From Tenacibaculum sp. Bg11-29 (GTDB taxonomy: Bacteria; Bacteroidota; Bacteroidia; Flavobacteriales; Flavobacteriaceae), in NCBI RefSeq assembly GCF_002836595.1, contig NZ_PJBB01000003.1, positions 1,611,001 through 1,675,000 on the forward strand: a DNA stretch of 64,000 nt, read 5' to 3'. The notes below the pieces were generated by a model. The model was not told the origin of the DNA and searched no databases. It saw only the letters and a program-made list of their open reading frames with translations. Each line of letters begins with the position of its first letter. Position 1 is the first letter of the stretch. Made by a program: the position numbers and the translations under genes. Of the stretch, positions 9,423 through 17,773 are shown piece after piece.

Positions 9423-10082
9423 TTACATGTCTAAGTACTTTCTCAAATAAGCGGCTCTGTCTTTTAACTCTTCTAAGTAAAAATCATCTTCATGTTGTGT
9501 AACAACATGATAGTCGTATCTACGAAAAGTTTGAATTACTTCGTTTATTTCTTGAGTTATTATTTTTAGAGTAACTTGAATATTGTCTTGGTTTTCAGAA
9601 GAAATATAAAGTCCTAACAATTTGGCTCCATTGGTTTCAACTATCTGTGCAATTTGCCCTATAGAATAATCACTTTTATTTTTGCCTATAATTAGAGTTT
9701 CACTCTCATTATGCAAAAAAGGACTGTCGGCAAAAGCATCTAAAACGTCACTTAGTTCGTAGTAACCAGCATAATTCATTTCCTCGTTTAAAACAGGTAT
9801 TAAATTACAATCATTGTCAGCAAACAGAACTATTAAATCTAATAAAGTGGTTTTATTATTAGAGTAGAAAATATCTAATAAATAGGAGTACTCACTCAGT
9901 TTTTTATCTTTGTCTTCAATTGTTTGGATATCACTTTCTGGTAAGCATCCAATTAATTTTCCGCCTTCAACAATCGGGATATGTGTAATTGGTAAATTTT
10001 CACATACTTGCTGAGCACATCTTACAGTGTCGTTTAGTGTAAGTGCTTTTATTTCTTCTAATATAAAGTCGTTGATATTCAT
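9423..10082 (-). CDS. CBS-domain protein
   Basis: The 219-aa protein has two N-terminal CBS-type segments (about residues 1-60, with PITHIPIVEGGKLIGCLPESD, and 60-125, with CNLIPVLNEEMNYAGYYELSDVL). A C-terminal ACT-like segment follows, roughly IAQIVETNGAKLLGLYI then VTLKIITQEINEVIQTF. CBS pairs bind adenine nucleotides. The gene is conserved next to nadK and pdxJ in Flavobacteriia, but its target is not known. The ATG at 10082 is the clear start. Confidence 0.8.
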   Translation of the reverse strand: MNINDFILEEIKALTLNDTVRCAQQVCENLPITHIPIVEGGKLIGCLPESDIQTIEDKDKKLSEYSYLLDIFYSNNKTTLLDLIVLFADNDCNLIPVLNEEMNYAGYYELSDVLDAFADSPFLHNESETLIIGKNKSDYSIGQIAQIVETNGAKLLGLYISSENQDNIQVTLKIITQEINEVIQTFRRYDYHVVTQHEDDFYLEELKDRAAYLRKYLDM

Positions 10083-10116
10083 TACTACGAATATAGTTTA
10101 AAATGTTTTAATGGAT

Positions 10117-10124
10117 TATCTTTG
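10117..10124 (+). promoter_or_regulatory. -7 type promoter element for pdxJ
   Basis: TATCTTTG matches TAnnTTTG exactly and lies 17 nt before the pdxJ start codon; no upstream TTTG element is obvious. Confidence 0.45.
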
Positions 10125-10141
10125 TATCTTAATTTTATGAG

Positions 10142-10855
10142 ATGACTAAGTTAAGTGTAAATATTAATAAAATTGCGACGTTGCGCAATTCTAGAGGAGG
10201 AAACACGCCTAATTTATTAAGTGTAGCTACCGATATTGAGGGGTTTGGAGCTGAGGGGATTACAATTCATCCAAGACCAGATGAACGTCATATTCGTTAT
10301 CAGGATGCGTATGATTTAAAATCAATCGTTACTACGGAATATAATATTGAAGGAAATCCTATTGATAAGTTTATGAAAATGGTTTTAGAAATAAAACCTA
10401 CTCAAGTAACATTGGTTCCTGATAGTGTTGATACGTTAACTTCTAATGCAGGTTGGGATACAGTTGCAAATCAATCTTACTTAAAAGAAGTGATTTCAGA
10501 GTTTAAAAATAACGGAATTAGAACATCAATTTTTATAGATGCCGATTTAAAACTGATTGAAGCTGCTGCAAAAACGGGAGCAGATAGAATTGAATTATAT
10601 ACAGAAGAGTTTGCTATACAGTATAGTTTAGGTAATGAAATGGGTGTAAAACCTTATGTTGAAGCAGCTATTTTAGCGCATGATTTAGGTTTGGGTATTA
10701 ATGCAGGTCATGATTTAAGTTTAGAGAATATTAAGTTTTTTAAAGAGAGTATACCGAATTTAGCGGAAGTTTCTATTGGGCATGCACTTATTTCAGAATC
10801 ATTGTATTTAGGATTGGAGAATGTGGTGAATATGTATTTGCACAGATTAGGATAA
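10142..10855 (+). CDS. pdxJ: Pyridoxine 5'-phosphate synthase
   Basis: PdxJ condenses 1-deoxyxylulose 5-phosphate with 3-amino-2-oxopropyl phosphate to give pyridoxine 5'-phosphate. The 237-aa TIM barrel shows [17 protein letters not shown], the [13 protein letters not shown] motif, [20 protein letters not shown] and the C-terminal LGINAGHDL and EVSIGHALI loops. It is the first gene of a two-gene unit: the hydrolase begins 1 nt after its stop. Confidence 0.96.
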   Translation: MTKLSVNINKIATLRNSRGGNTPNLLSVATDIEGFGAEGITIHPRPDERHIRYQDAYDLKSIVTTEYNIEGNPIDKFMKMVLEIKPTQVTLVPDSVDTLTSNAGWDTVANQSYLKEVISEFKNNGIRTSIFIDADLKLIEAAAKTGADRIELYTEEFAIQYSLGNEMGVKPYVEAAILAHDLGLGINAGHDLSLENIKFFKESIPNLAEVSIGHALISESLYLGLENVVNMYLHRLG

Positions 10856-10856
10856 T

Positions 10857-11624
10857 ATGCAAATTTTACATTCAAGAATTGTAGGTGAAGGAAAACCGTT
10901 GTTAATTTTACACGGGTATTTTGGTATGGGTGATAATTGGAAAACTCATGCAAATTCTTTAGCGAAAGATGGTTTTGAAGTACATTTAATAGATCAACGT
11001 AATCATGGTCGTAGTTTTCATTCTGATGAGTTTGATTATGAGTTAATGGTTGCTGATCTATATGATTACATAATACATTATCAATTAGAAAAAGTTCATT
11101 TACTTGGGCATTCTATGGGGGGGAAAACAGTAATGTTGTTTGCTACCGAATATGCAGAATTAGTAGATAAATTAATTGTAGCAGATATTTCTCCAAGAAT
11201 GTATCCACCACATCATCATGATATTTTAAAGGCATTGAATTCAGTGGATTTTACTATACAAAATTCACGTAAATTGATTGATGGGAAATTGTCTGAATTG
11301 ATTTCAGAAGTTGGTATACGACAGTTCTTGTTAAAAAGTGTATATAGAAAAACGAAAGACGAGTTAGCGTTTCGTTTTAATTTAAAGTCATTAACTGAAA
11401 ATAATGATGAAGTAGGAGAGGCATTGCCTTCTTTTACCGTTTTTGAAGGTAATACCTTATTTCTAAAAGGTGAGAACTCAGGTTATATTTCTGTGAATGA
11501 AGAGCCGATTATTGAGGCACATTTTCCGAATTCTACTATTAAATTAATAACAAATGCAGGGCATTGGTTGCATGCTGAAAATCCAGTGAGTTTTTACACT
11601 GAAGTTATTGCTTTTATTAAATAA
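10857..11624 (+). CDS. Alpha/beta hydrolase (YbfF-like esterase family)
   Basis: The 255-aa protein has the alpha/beta-hydrolase order: oxyanion region LILHGYFGMGDNWK, DQRNHGRS, the nucleophile elbow LLGHSMGGKT with catalytic serine, and the late histidine in NAGHWLHAENP. The pattern fits the YbfF/abhydrolase-11 esterases. The gene follows pdxJ by 1 nt, so the two are co-transcribed and probably coupled. Substrate unknown. Confidence 0.88.
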   Translation: MQILHSRIVGEGKPLLILHGYFGMGDNWKTHANSLAKDGFEVHLIDQRNHGRSFHSDEFDYELMVADLYDYIIHYQLEKVHLLGHSMGGKTVMLFATEYAELVDKLIVADISPRMYPPHHHDILKALNSVDFTIQNSRKLIDGKLSELISEVGIRQFLLKSVYRKTKDELAFRFNLKSLTENNDEVGEALPSFTVFEGNTLFLKGENSGYISVNEEPIIEAHFPNSTIKLITNAGHWLHAENPVSFYTEVIAFIK

Positions 11625-11666
11625 AATAATTAAAACCGAAGCAAATTTACTTCGGTTTTAATTATT
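11625..11666. terminator. Bidirectional terminator
   Basis: A perfect 17-bp inverted repeat (arms 11625-11641 and 11650-11666, 8-nt loop), GC-rich in the core and flanked by A and T runs, lies between two convergent genes. Confidence 0.85.
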
Positions 11667-11673
11667 TAGAGCT

Positions 11674-12225
11674 TTAGAAAAAGTAACCAACTGAAAGTTG
11701 AAATACACCGCTCTTAATTTTATCATTAGTGTTGTCTATGTTGTTAATGTTGGATAAGCCTAGGTTATAGCGTGCTCCAAAATTAAGACCGTTATCTAAT
11801 TTGTATCCAATTCCCATATTAACGCCAAAATCTACATCTTTAAAGTTGCTTTTAATATCGTTGCTTTCTCTTTTAGCAGAAAGTAAATAACCAACTTGTG
11901 GTCCAACTTCTAAACTAAATCTTTTTGTAGCATAATATTTAGCCATTAAAGGTAAGCTTAGGTAATTTAAAGCAACTACATCATCTCCAATGCTAAATCC
12001 TCGGCCAGAAAAAAATAATTCTGGTTGAAAGGAAAATTTATCTGTAATTGAAATTTCAGCCATAGCTCCAAAATTAAAAGCAGTTACAGTTTTTGCATTG
12101 TTGGCATTGTTACTTCTAATATCTGCAAAATTAAGCCCCCCTTTTACTCCAAATTGGATGTTTTGAGCATTCATGTTTACAAATCCTAAAAAAGTAATTA
12201 ATGCTGCTAATAGTATTTTTTTCAT
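11674..12225 (-). CDS. Outer membrane beta-barrel protein (PorT-like)
   Basis: The 183-aa protein has a signal peptide (ends NMNAQ), then IQFGVKGGLNFADI, a common start for small eight-stranded barrels in Bacteroidota, and repeated strands such as FSFQPELFFSGRGFS and RFSLEVGPQVGYLLS, ending in FQLSVGYFF with a terminal phenylalanine. It is monocistronic with its own terminator. The role is unknown; it is one of the OMP_b-brl_2 type porin-like proteins. Confidence 0.82.
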   Translation of the reverse strand: MKKILLAALITFLGFVNMNAQNIQFGVKGGLNFADIRSNNANNAKTVTAFNFGAMAEISITDKFSFQPELFFSGRGFSIGDDVVALNYLSLPLMAKYYATKRFSLEVGPQVGYLLSAKRESNDIKSNFKDVDFGVNMGIGYKLDNGLNFGARYNLGLSNINNIDNTNDKIKSGVFQLSVGYFF

Positions 12226-12696
12226 AATTTAAAAGTGTTTATTTGAAGTAAATTAAAAACATTTTTAGATGTGTAAATGCCCTTTTGTTAGAACTTTAAC
12301 TTTTTTAACTCATTTTAACTAAAGAGTTTGTTAATTATTTTTTACATTATATTTAAAAATAAAAAGTATAGCAAATATGTATTGTGTAGGTGTGTTTGTT
12401 TTATTTGTGTATGCTTTTTTAAAAGAATAATTATGTTGGTTTTTACGTAGTATTTAAGGGGGTATAGTTTTTAAAAAAAAAGAAAGTCATTACCATAGCA
12501 AGTAAAATAATAAGTGAATAGTATGCTTGTAGATAAACAAATTATAGCAGTTATTGATTGAAAGGAAGGTAGTACTCTTATAGATAAAAATAAGAGTGTT
12601 TTTTTAGAGATTTTATATCCAAATTATTTTTTTTAAGTGGTGTAAATACACTGACAATATTACAAGCATTTTTTTTTTAGTAAATAGTTAATTTTT
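12226..12696. other. Gene-poor stretch with an orphan hairpin
   Basis: No credible open reading frame was found. An 8-bp inverted repeat (12574-12581 and 12590-12597) followed by a T run looks like a plus-strand terminator with no gene before it. The stretch borders a decayed repressor, so it may be eroded DNA. Confidence 0.4.
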
Positions 12697-13144
12697 ATGG
12701 ATGATATATGCAAAATAATGGAGTAAGTAGTTTTTGTAAGTGATTTATTTTCAGGTGTTTTAAGGAGGGGGTAGTGTTTCTAAAAACTCTATAGGTATTG
12801 CAATCAGAAGAAAAGTGTCGTTTAATAATAGTGTGTTAAACAAAAATCTAAATTATTTTCCTGAAATAAACCCAACTTGGTTATTAACGGGTAAAGAAAA
12901 AATGTTGTTACAAGCTAAAATAAATAAAAAAGCGGTAAAAGAAGTAGGTTTAGCTTACATAAATCAGACACTTAATAAACAAGTAAAGACAAGTATTTTA
13001 TTTTTTTTTTCAGAAGATGAAGAAGTAAGAAATACATTACCTGCTTATATAAAGAAAGTAATAATCAAAGTTAAAATAGAGTCGTTATATAATGGAAGTT
13101 TGAAACGAAAGCAGTCTCATTTAAATAAAAATTACAGTTATTAA
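12697..13144 (+). pseudogene. Decayed XRE-type helix-turn-helix regulator
   Basis: The open part (12764-13144) reads VSKNSIGIAIRRK, then SVLNKNLNYFPEINPTWLLTGKEKML. That is the recognition helix and the FPEINPxWLLTGxGEML signature of phage-repressor-like XRE regulators of Bacteroidota. The N-terminal part is broken: an ATG at 12697 gives MDDICKIME, then a stop, with in-frame stops again at 12724 and 12761, and pieces resembling the missing first helix lie in other frames. The C-terminal ~75 residues match nothing I recognise. It could still be translated from the GTG at 12815, but the DNA-binding half would be lost. Confidence 0.5.
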
Positions 13145-13213
13145 TTTTTAGTTTTCGCTAAATTTTGATGTAAGAGTACTAGTCTTAGTTTACAAGATAC
13201 TTAATTAAAATGA

Positions 13214-13247
13214 AATAGCGGTAAGGATTTAACTCCGAACCGCTATT
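13214..13247 (-). terminator. Terminator of the tautomerase/SDR/DJ-1/NTF2 operon
   Basis: A 9-bp inverted repeat (AATAGCGGT at 13214-13222 and ACCGCTATT at 13239-13247) with a further GGA/TCC inner pairing lies about 30 bp past the last stop codon of the minus-strand operon and is followed by a T-rich run on that strand. Confidence 0.6.
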
Positions 13248-13276
13248 GCTTTTATACGTTTTAAGTAAGTAACTAT

Positions 13277-13645
13277 TTACTCTAGATGAGTGAAAAGCTT
13301 ATTTACAATTTTCCAATCACTATTAATTTTAGTAAAAGACAAGAAGTCGAAATAATTATAGCCTAACATCGGTAATTGTGCCTTTACAATGGCATTGTTA
13401 CCCAATATCTCTATGGAAAGTATTTTCATTTTGAAAACTTGGCCTAGATCTTTAGGGCTTTTTCTGTTTTTGACCCCATCAATATATGCTGTTGCAGTTT
13501 TAAAATAAGGAGCACCGTTGATATCCCCAAACAGTAATGCTTTTGGATAAAAAACATCTATTAGTTTACTTACGTCACCAGTATAAATTCCCTCAAAATA
13601 ATCTGAAACATTTTTTTTTATTTCGTTTGAATGATTATCGTACAT
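13277..13645 (-). CDS. NTF2-like (lumazine-binding / SnoaL type) protein
   Basis: The 122-aa protein begins NEIKKNVSDYFEGIYTGDVSKLIDVFYPKALLFG and ends DFLSFTKINSDWKIVNKLFTHLE. This is the cone-shaped NTF2-like fold of the 'putative lumazine-binding' family. It lies 2 nt after the DJ-1-like gene and is the last gene of a four-gene operon. Proteins of this fold bind small hydrophobic ligands or act as isomerases; no catalytic residues can be assigned with confidence. Confidence 0.75.
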   Translation of the reverse strand: MYDNHSNEIKKNVSDYFEGIYTGDVSKLIDVFYPKALLFGDINGAPYFKTATAYIDGVKNRKSPKDLGQVFKMKILSIEILGNNAIVKAQLPMLGYNYFDFLSFTKINSDWKIVNKLFTHLE

Positions 13646-13647
13646 AA

Positions 13648-14412
13648 TTATTTATTTTGGATTTGTTCTACTAATTTTTGAGCTACCAAATGTGATGATT
13701 GAGGGTTTTGCCCTGAAATCAATAAGCCATCTGTTGTTGCAAAAGAAGGCCAATCAGCTCCTTTTTTATAAATGGCGCCATTCTGTTTCAACATGTCTTC
13801 AATTAAAAATGGAACTACATTGGTGAGTCCAACAGCGGCCTCTTCACTATTCGTAAATCCCGTCACTTTTTTTCCTTTTATCAAGGGTTCTCCATTTTTG
13901 CTCTTTACATTTTTAAGCGCAGCAGGTGCATGACATACAAAAGCAATTGGCTTGTTATTATTGTAAAAAGATTCTATTAATTGAATTGAGTTTTTGTCTG
14001 TAGACAAATCCCAAAGTGGACCATGTCCTCCAGGATAGAATACTGCGTCATAATCGTTATGGTTCATTTTAGACAACTTTTGTGTTTTGCTAAACTTCTT
14101 TTGCGTTTTCTTATCATTATAGTATCGCTTCGTTGCTTCAGTTTGAAAATCGGCTGAGGTACTCTTCGGGTCAATTGGAGGCAGCCCACCTTTTGGAGAT
14201 GCAATGTCAACGTTCACACCTAGATCAGTTAAATAATAGTATGGCGTTGCAAATTCTTCTATCCAAAGTCCAGTTTTTTTACCAGTGTCACCTAATTTAT
14301 CGTGTGAGGTTACCACAAATAGAATTTTAGTGTTTTTTAGATTTTGGGAATAACCAATACTAGAAAGTAAGGTCAATATACCTATCAATACGTTTTTATG
14401 TAAATTTTTCAT
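13648..14412 (-). CDS. Exported DJ-1/PfpI family (type 1 glutamine amidotransferase-like) protein
   Basis: The 254-aa protein has a likely signal peptide (ends SIGYSQ). It has the Hsp31/YajL-like pattern: WIEEFATPYYYLTDLGVNVDIASPKGG, YDAVFYPGGHGPLWDL, the nucleophile cysteine in IAFVCHAPAAL, and a late FATTDGLLISGQNPQSS segment. Such proteins act as glyoxalase III-type or chaperone-like enzymes on reactive carbonyls. The signal peptide suggests a periplasmic location, less usual for the family. It is third in an operon with a tautomerase and an SDR protein, consistent with handling reactive aldehydes or quinones (inferred). Confidence 0.85.
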   Translation of the reverse strand: MKNLHKNVLIGILTLLSSIGYSQNLKNTKILFVVTSHDKLGDTGKKTGLWIEEFATPYYYLTDLGVNVDIASPKGGLPPIDPKSTSADFQTEATKRYYNDKKTQKKFSKTQKLSKMNHNDYDAVFYPGGHGPLWDLSTDKNSIQLIESFYNNNKPIAFVCHAPAALKNVKSKNGEPLIKGKKVTGFTNSEEAAVGLTNVVPFLIEDMLKQNGAIYKKGADWPSFATTDGLLISGQNPQSSHLVAQKLVEQIQNK

Positions 14413-14437
14413 TTTGTTTACTATTTTATTTTAATAA

Positions 14438-15181
14438 TTAGATCGTGTGTCCGATAGTATGTCCACCAGCCACATTAATTGTTTCTCCTGTAACAAATTC
14501 TGCAGTTGCTAAATAGTAAGCTGCTTCAGCAATTTCATTTGCTTCACCTATTCTGTTTAATAAATGTAGTTTCGCTAAACTATCGGCATCTTCAATACCC
14601 ATTTTTCCTTGTAACGGACTCCTAATGATTCCTGGAGCAATGGTATTGACCTTGATGTTGTCTTTCCCAAATTCTGCTGCTAATTGCCTAGTCAGGGCAT
14701 GAACAGCTCCTTTACTTGTAAGTGGTGCTGTTGCTGGGAATCCATCAATGGCATGATCCACTAGAACCGTTCCTATATTAATGATAGAACCTTTTCCTTG
14801 CTTTATCATCTGAGGAATTGCAGCTTGAGTTGTAAAATAGGTTCCTTTTAAATTTACATTCCAATAAAGGTCTAAATCGTTTTCTTCAACATCTAAAAAT
14901 GGTTTTGGAGCAAATATCCCCGCGTTGTTGATCAAAACATCTATTGAGTTGAATTTTTTTAAGGCCAAAGTCATAAGTTGCTGTCCTGTGGATTGTTTGC
15001 TAATGTCTCCTGCGAAATACGCAGCATTTAAAGGAGCGCCAAGCTCTTCATAGGTATTCCTTAAATTTTCTTCATTGGAAGAGTTCATAACAACGTTACT
15101 ATCTCTTTCGATAAAATATTTTGCAATTGCTTTTCCTATTCCAGATGATGCTCCTGTAATAATTACTGTTTTGTTTTTCAT
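14438..15181 (-). CDS. SDR-family oxidoreductase with an altered active site
   Basis: The 247-aa protein is a classical-type short-chain dehydrogenase: cofactor loop TGASSGIGKAIA (residues 9-20), NNAGIF, VNLKGTYFTTQAA, and C-terminal VNTIAPGIIRSPL and GETINVAGGHTIGHTI. The catalytic YxxxK position reads PLTSK, so the tyrosine is replaced by proline, and the usual active-site serine segment reads INIGTVLVDH. It may therefore be a non-catalytic or differently acting member. The NAD(P) site looks intact. It lies 8 nt after the tautomerase gene. Confidence 0.88.
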   Translation of the reverse strand: MKNKTVIITGASSGIGKAIAKYFIERDSNVVMNSSNEENLRNTYEELGAPLNAAYFAGDISKQSTGQQLMTLALKKFNSIDVLINNAGIFAPKPFLDVEENDLDLYWNVNLKGTYFTTQAAIPQMIKQGKGSIINIGTVLVDHAIDGFPATAPLTSKGAVHALTRQLAAEFGKDNIKVNTIAPGIIRSPLQGKMGIEDADSLAKLHLLNRIGEANEIAEAAYYLATAEFVTGETINVAGGHTIGHTI

Positions 15182-15189
15182 GTCTTTTA

Positions 15190-15384
15190 TTATTTTTTAG
15201 TTCCTAAATATTGCTTCCCATTTACACCCCAATTTTCGATAGGTATTTCATCAATAATTACATAGGTTGTTTTTGGGTTTTTGTTAAGTATGTCAACGAC
15301 TAGTTGTGTAGTACCTTCTATTAATTGACGTTTTTGTTCTTGTGTTACTTGTTCGTCAGTAACTCTAATATTAATGTATGGCAT
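15190..15384 (-). CDS. 4-oxalocrotonate tautomerase family protein
   Basis: The 64-aa protein begins MPYINIRVTDEQVTQEQK. Removal of the first methionine would expose Pro1, the general base of this superfamily. The rest (GTTQLVVDILNKNPKTTYVIIDEIPIENWGVNG) fits the family at its typical monomer length of about 62 residues. It is first in a four-gene operon with SDR, DJ-1-like and NTF2-like genes. A perfect CRP-type site lies about 90 bp upstream. Confidence 0.88.
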   Translation of the reverse strand: MPYINIRVTDEQVTQEQKRQLIEGTTQLVVDILNKNPKTTYVIIDEIPIENWGVNGKQYLGTKK

Positions 15385-15411
15385 AACTGTTTTGTTAAAT
15401 TAATTACCGTA

Positions 15412-15419
15412 CAAAGGTG
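15412..15419 (-). promoter_or_regulatory. Possible -7 element of the tautomerase operon
   Basis: On the minus strand it reads CACCTTTG, one mismatch from TAnnTTTG, 28 nt before the start codon. If it is used, the CRP-type site would centre roughly 65-70 bp upstream of the start of transcription. Confidence 0.3.
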
Positions 15420-15451
15420 CTGTGAACCTGTATAAATAGGAAGGAGGTATA

Positions 15452-15479
15452 TCACTCTTTAAGTGTGACATAGATCACA
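15452..15479. promoter_or_regulatory. CRP/FNR-type operator with an overlapping inverted repeat
   Basis: TGTGAcatagaTCACA at 15464-15479 is an exact match to the CRP consensus TGTGA-N6-TCACA. An overlapping imperfect inverted repeat (15452-15459 with 15461-15468, one mismatch) shares its TGTGA half. The site lies between the tautomerase operon and a broken Crp/Fnr regulator gene on the same strand, so it is probably that regulator's former operator. Confidence 0.7.
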
Positions 15480-15514
15480 AAAGTGGGAATAAAAAAATAT
15501 GGAAGGGAGTAATT

Positions 15515-16050
15515 TTATGAACTTAGCCTGCTTTGTGTTTCTCTGTAAATACCTAGTTAAGATGCTATTAGTTCTTTAGAAACGCGTTAAAAAAGTTGTG
15601 GATACTGTTCCAATAGTAGATCATATCGTTCCTTGGTGGAATTTTTTAATAAAGATAGTATCCTATTTTGAAGTGCTATTCTGCCTGTTTTATTTTTTTA
15701 GCCCAAAATCGTTCAATTTTATGCATCTCAGAAGTCAATTTTTCTCGATTTTCGAAAGTGATATATAACAATTCAGTATCTTAAAGATAATCTATAGAGG
15801 TTTTGGCTTTTGTTTGGTTTGTGAAAGCCTCATAATCGGAAGTCCATCAATTTTCCATGGCAAACTGTAGAATATGTTCTTTGCCATTATCATCAAAAAA
15901 GTAGGTTTTAGACAGCCTTTTACCCAAATCTTCCTCTTGTACTAAAAATTGATGCTTACGTTTTTTTATTTGATCAAAATGACTCAAAACAAAATCAAAC
16001 TCCTCATCAGTAAGGCTAATTATTTCTTCAATATGTTGTCTAGAGCGGAT
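15515..16050 (-). pseudogene. Crp/Fnr family regulator, degraded
   Basis: Minus-strand translation gives RQHIEEIISLTDEEFDFVL, then KKRKHQFLVQEED, TYFFDDNGKEHILQFAMEN, DTELLYITFENREKL, IALQNRILSLLKN, KERYDLLLEQYPQLF and RVSKELIAS. The cAMP-binding-type cupin and the C-terminal winged HTH are thus recognisable from end to end. It is broken by at least five stop codons (after AMEN, IDYL, KQAE, PQLF and ELIAS), at least one frameshift near 15680 and an apparent deletion after QEED. The closest intact family is the Bacteroidota Crp/Fnr regulators. The remnant lies upstream of the operon it may once have controlled. Confidence 0.85.
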
Positions 16051-16520
16051 GAATCATTTAATTGCTGCTATCGTTTAGCTAAATACCATGAGTGCAAAGG
16101 TAAAAGAACCTTTGGTTTATGTATTTAGCTGTTAATTGTAAATATAACGAACTTCTTATATATCACCAAGAAAGCATGAGGTTTAGGCGTTGTCAGTAGT
16201 ACTCTTTATGTAGGCATTACAATTTCAATGTTTTTAGTAAGTTATTTAAATTAAATGTTATGAGATATTACTCTAGTATTGCCTCTGTAAAGATTCTTAA
16301 AAAAGGTATCTTTGCCGCAGTGTTATTTATATGTTAATTACTTCTTCGCGTAACTATAGCGAATAGCTGAATTTTTTAAGTTATTGTTTTAATTAATGAA
16401 ATTTTAGTAGTCAATTAATGCCTGATTACTCGTAAATGACTATCAAATAGTGATTTTAATCTTTCGCTTTGCTAATGTGATTACTCTGCAATCCGTTTCA
16501 ATTTTTATAAAAAATAATCG
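16051..16520. other. Intergenic stretch before the methyltransferase
   Basis: No gene is visible. TATCTTTG at 16307-16314 matches the -7 promoter element exactly and would give the methyltransferase mRNA a leader of about 200 nt. No convincing riboswitch fold was found in that leader. Confidence 0.35.
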
Positions 16521-17588
16521 ATGACTACAGATATAAATGTATATAAACCAGAACCTATTTTACCTGAAGGTGAATTGGAGTTATTTAATCGTAATACAGA
16601 TGTTAAACGCACAATTAAAATATTAGAATCTGGAAAATCAGTATTGATAACGGAGTTTTATAGTAATGGAATGTCTCTTATTAAGGAGTTGCATCTATAT
16701 CTTAAAAGAAGACAACCTAACAAGTCTTTTCAAGAGCAACGTGAATTTCGATCAGAGTTCCGTAAACTATCTAATCTTATTTTAATAGAAATTGTTGATC
16801 ATAAATTGATAGTAAAAAAATCACCTTCTATTGGTTGGTTAGAAAAATTATATCCAGAAACTAGTAGTTTATTATTACCCTTTCCTAAAGTTCAAGGGTT
16901 AAATAGCGCTTGGCAGTGGTATAAAAATGGAATAACGATACCAGTACTTCGAAATAAAATACATCCATATTATGGTGTTTATTTCCCTACTCGTTTTGAT
17001 CATTTGGTACTTTTTGATAATTGGTTGAAACGTTATGAAGGGGCTAAGAAATCTGCAATTGATGTTGGTGTTGGAAGTGGTGTACTTTCTTTTCAAATGA
17101 TAAAACATGGTTTTCAAAAGGTTTTTGGTACAGATACAAACCCTAATGCAATTGTAGGATTAACTGAATCTATGGGAGATACTAAGTTATCTCGAAAAAT
17201 AGAATTAGATTTTGGGAATCTTTTTGGTAAATGGGATAAGCAGACTGAGTTAATTGTATTTAATCCACCTTGGTTGCCAGCATCTCATGATTTAGACAGA
17301 AATGATAGAGCTATTTATTACGATAAAAATTTATTTCCAGACTTCTTTGTTGAAGCAAAAAAAAGATTGTTACCAGAAGGAAAACTTGTAATTATATTTT
17401 CAAATTTAGCTCAAATAACTAACGTAGCAAAAGTTCATCCGATAGAACAAGAACTAATAAAAGGAGGAAGGTTTCAATTAGAAAGATGTTTAAAAAGAAC
17501 TGTAAAAACAGCTTCTGAGAAAACAAAAAGAGACCAACATTGGCGAGGTGCTGAAGAGGTAGAACTTTGGGTCTTAACAAATAAATAA
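16521..17588 (+). CDS. Class I SAM-dependent methyltransferase (PrmC/HemK-like NPPW motif)
   Basis: The 355-aa protein has an N-terminal ~150 residues I do not recognise, then a Rossmann methyltransferase domain. Motif I is DVGVGSGVLSF (from residue 181), the acidic motif II is FGTDTNPNA, and motif IV is FNPPWLP (NPPW from residue 248). The NPPW motif is typical of enzymes that methylate glutamine, adenine or guanine amino groups. The target is unknown, and the extra N-terminal domain argues against plain PrmC. It is monocistronic. Confidence 0.78.
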   Translation: MTTDINVYKPEPILPEGELELFNRNTDVKRTIKILESGKSVLITEFYSNGMSLIKELHLYLKRRQPNKSFQEQREFRSEFRKLSNLILIEIVDHKLIVKKSPSIGWLEKLYPETSSLLLPFPKVQGLNSAWQWYKNGITIPVLRNKIHPYYGVYFPTRFDHLVLFDNWLKRYEGAKKSAIDVGVGSGVLSFQMIKHGFQKVFGTDTNPNAIVGLTESMGDTKLSRKIELDFGNLFGKWDKQTELIVFNPPWLPASHDLDRNDRAIYYDKNLFPDFFVEAKKRLLPEGKLVIIFSNLAQITNVAKVHPIEQELIKGGRFQLERCLKRTVKTASEKTKRDQHWRGAEEVELWVLTNK

Positions 17589-17773
17589 TTTTTTTGTAGT
17601 AATAAAGAAATAATGTGTTTAGAGAATAATTATTTCGGTTTGTAATGATTTCTGACATTAGATATATGGCAAGTAGGGTAGAAAATAAGTGGTTATTTTT
17701 AGTTTAACCACAAACCAAAAGATTTAGTGATCTTATAAATAGATAATAATTTTTTGATTAAAGACTAATCGCC

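Noticed and set aside
16321..16520. A riboswitch in the ~200-nt leader before the methyltransferase
   Set aside because: No paired stems with conserved loops could be found; the leader is AT-rich and unstructured to the eye.
15385..16520. Insertion-sequence remnant as the cause of the broken region
   Set aside because: All recognisable pieces belong to a Crp/Fnr regulator; no terminal inverted repeats or transposase motifs were found.
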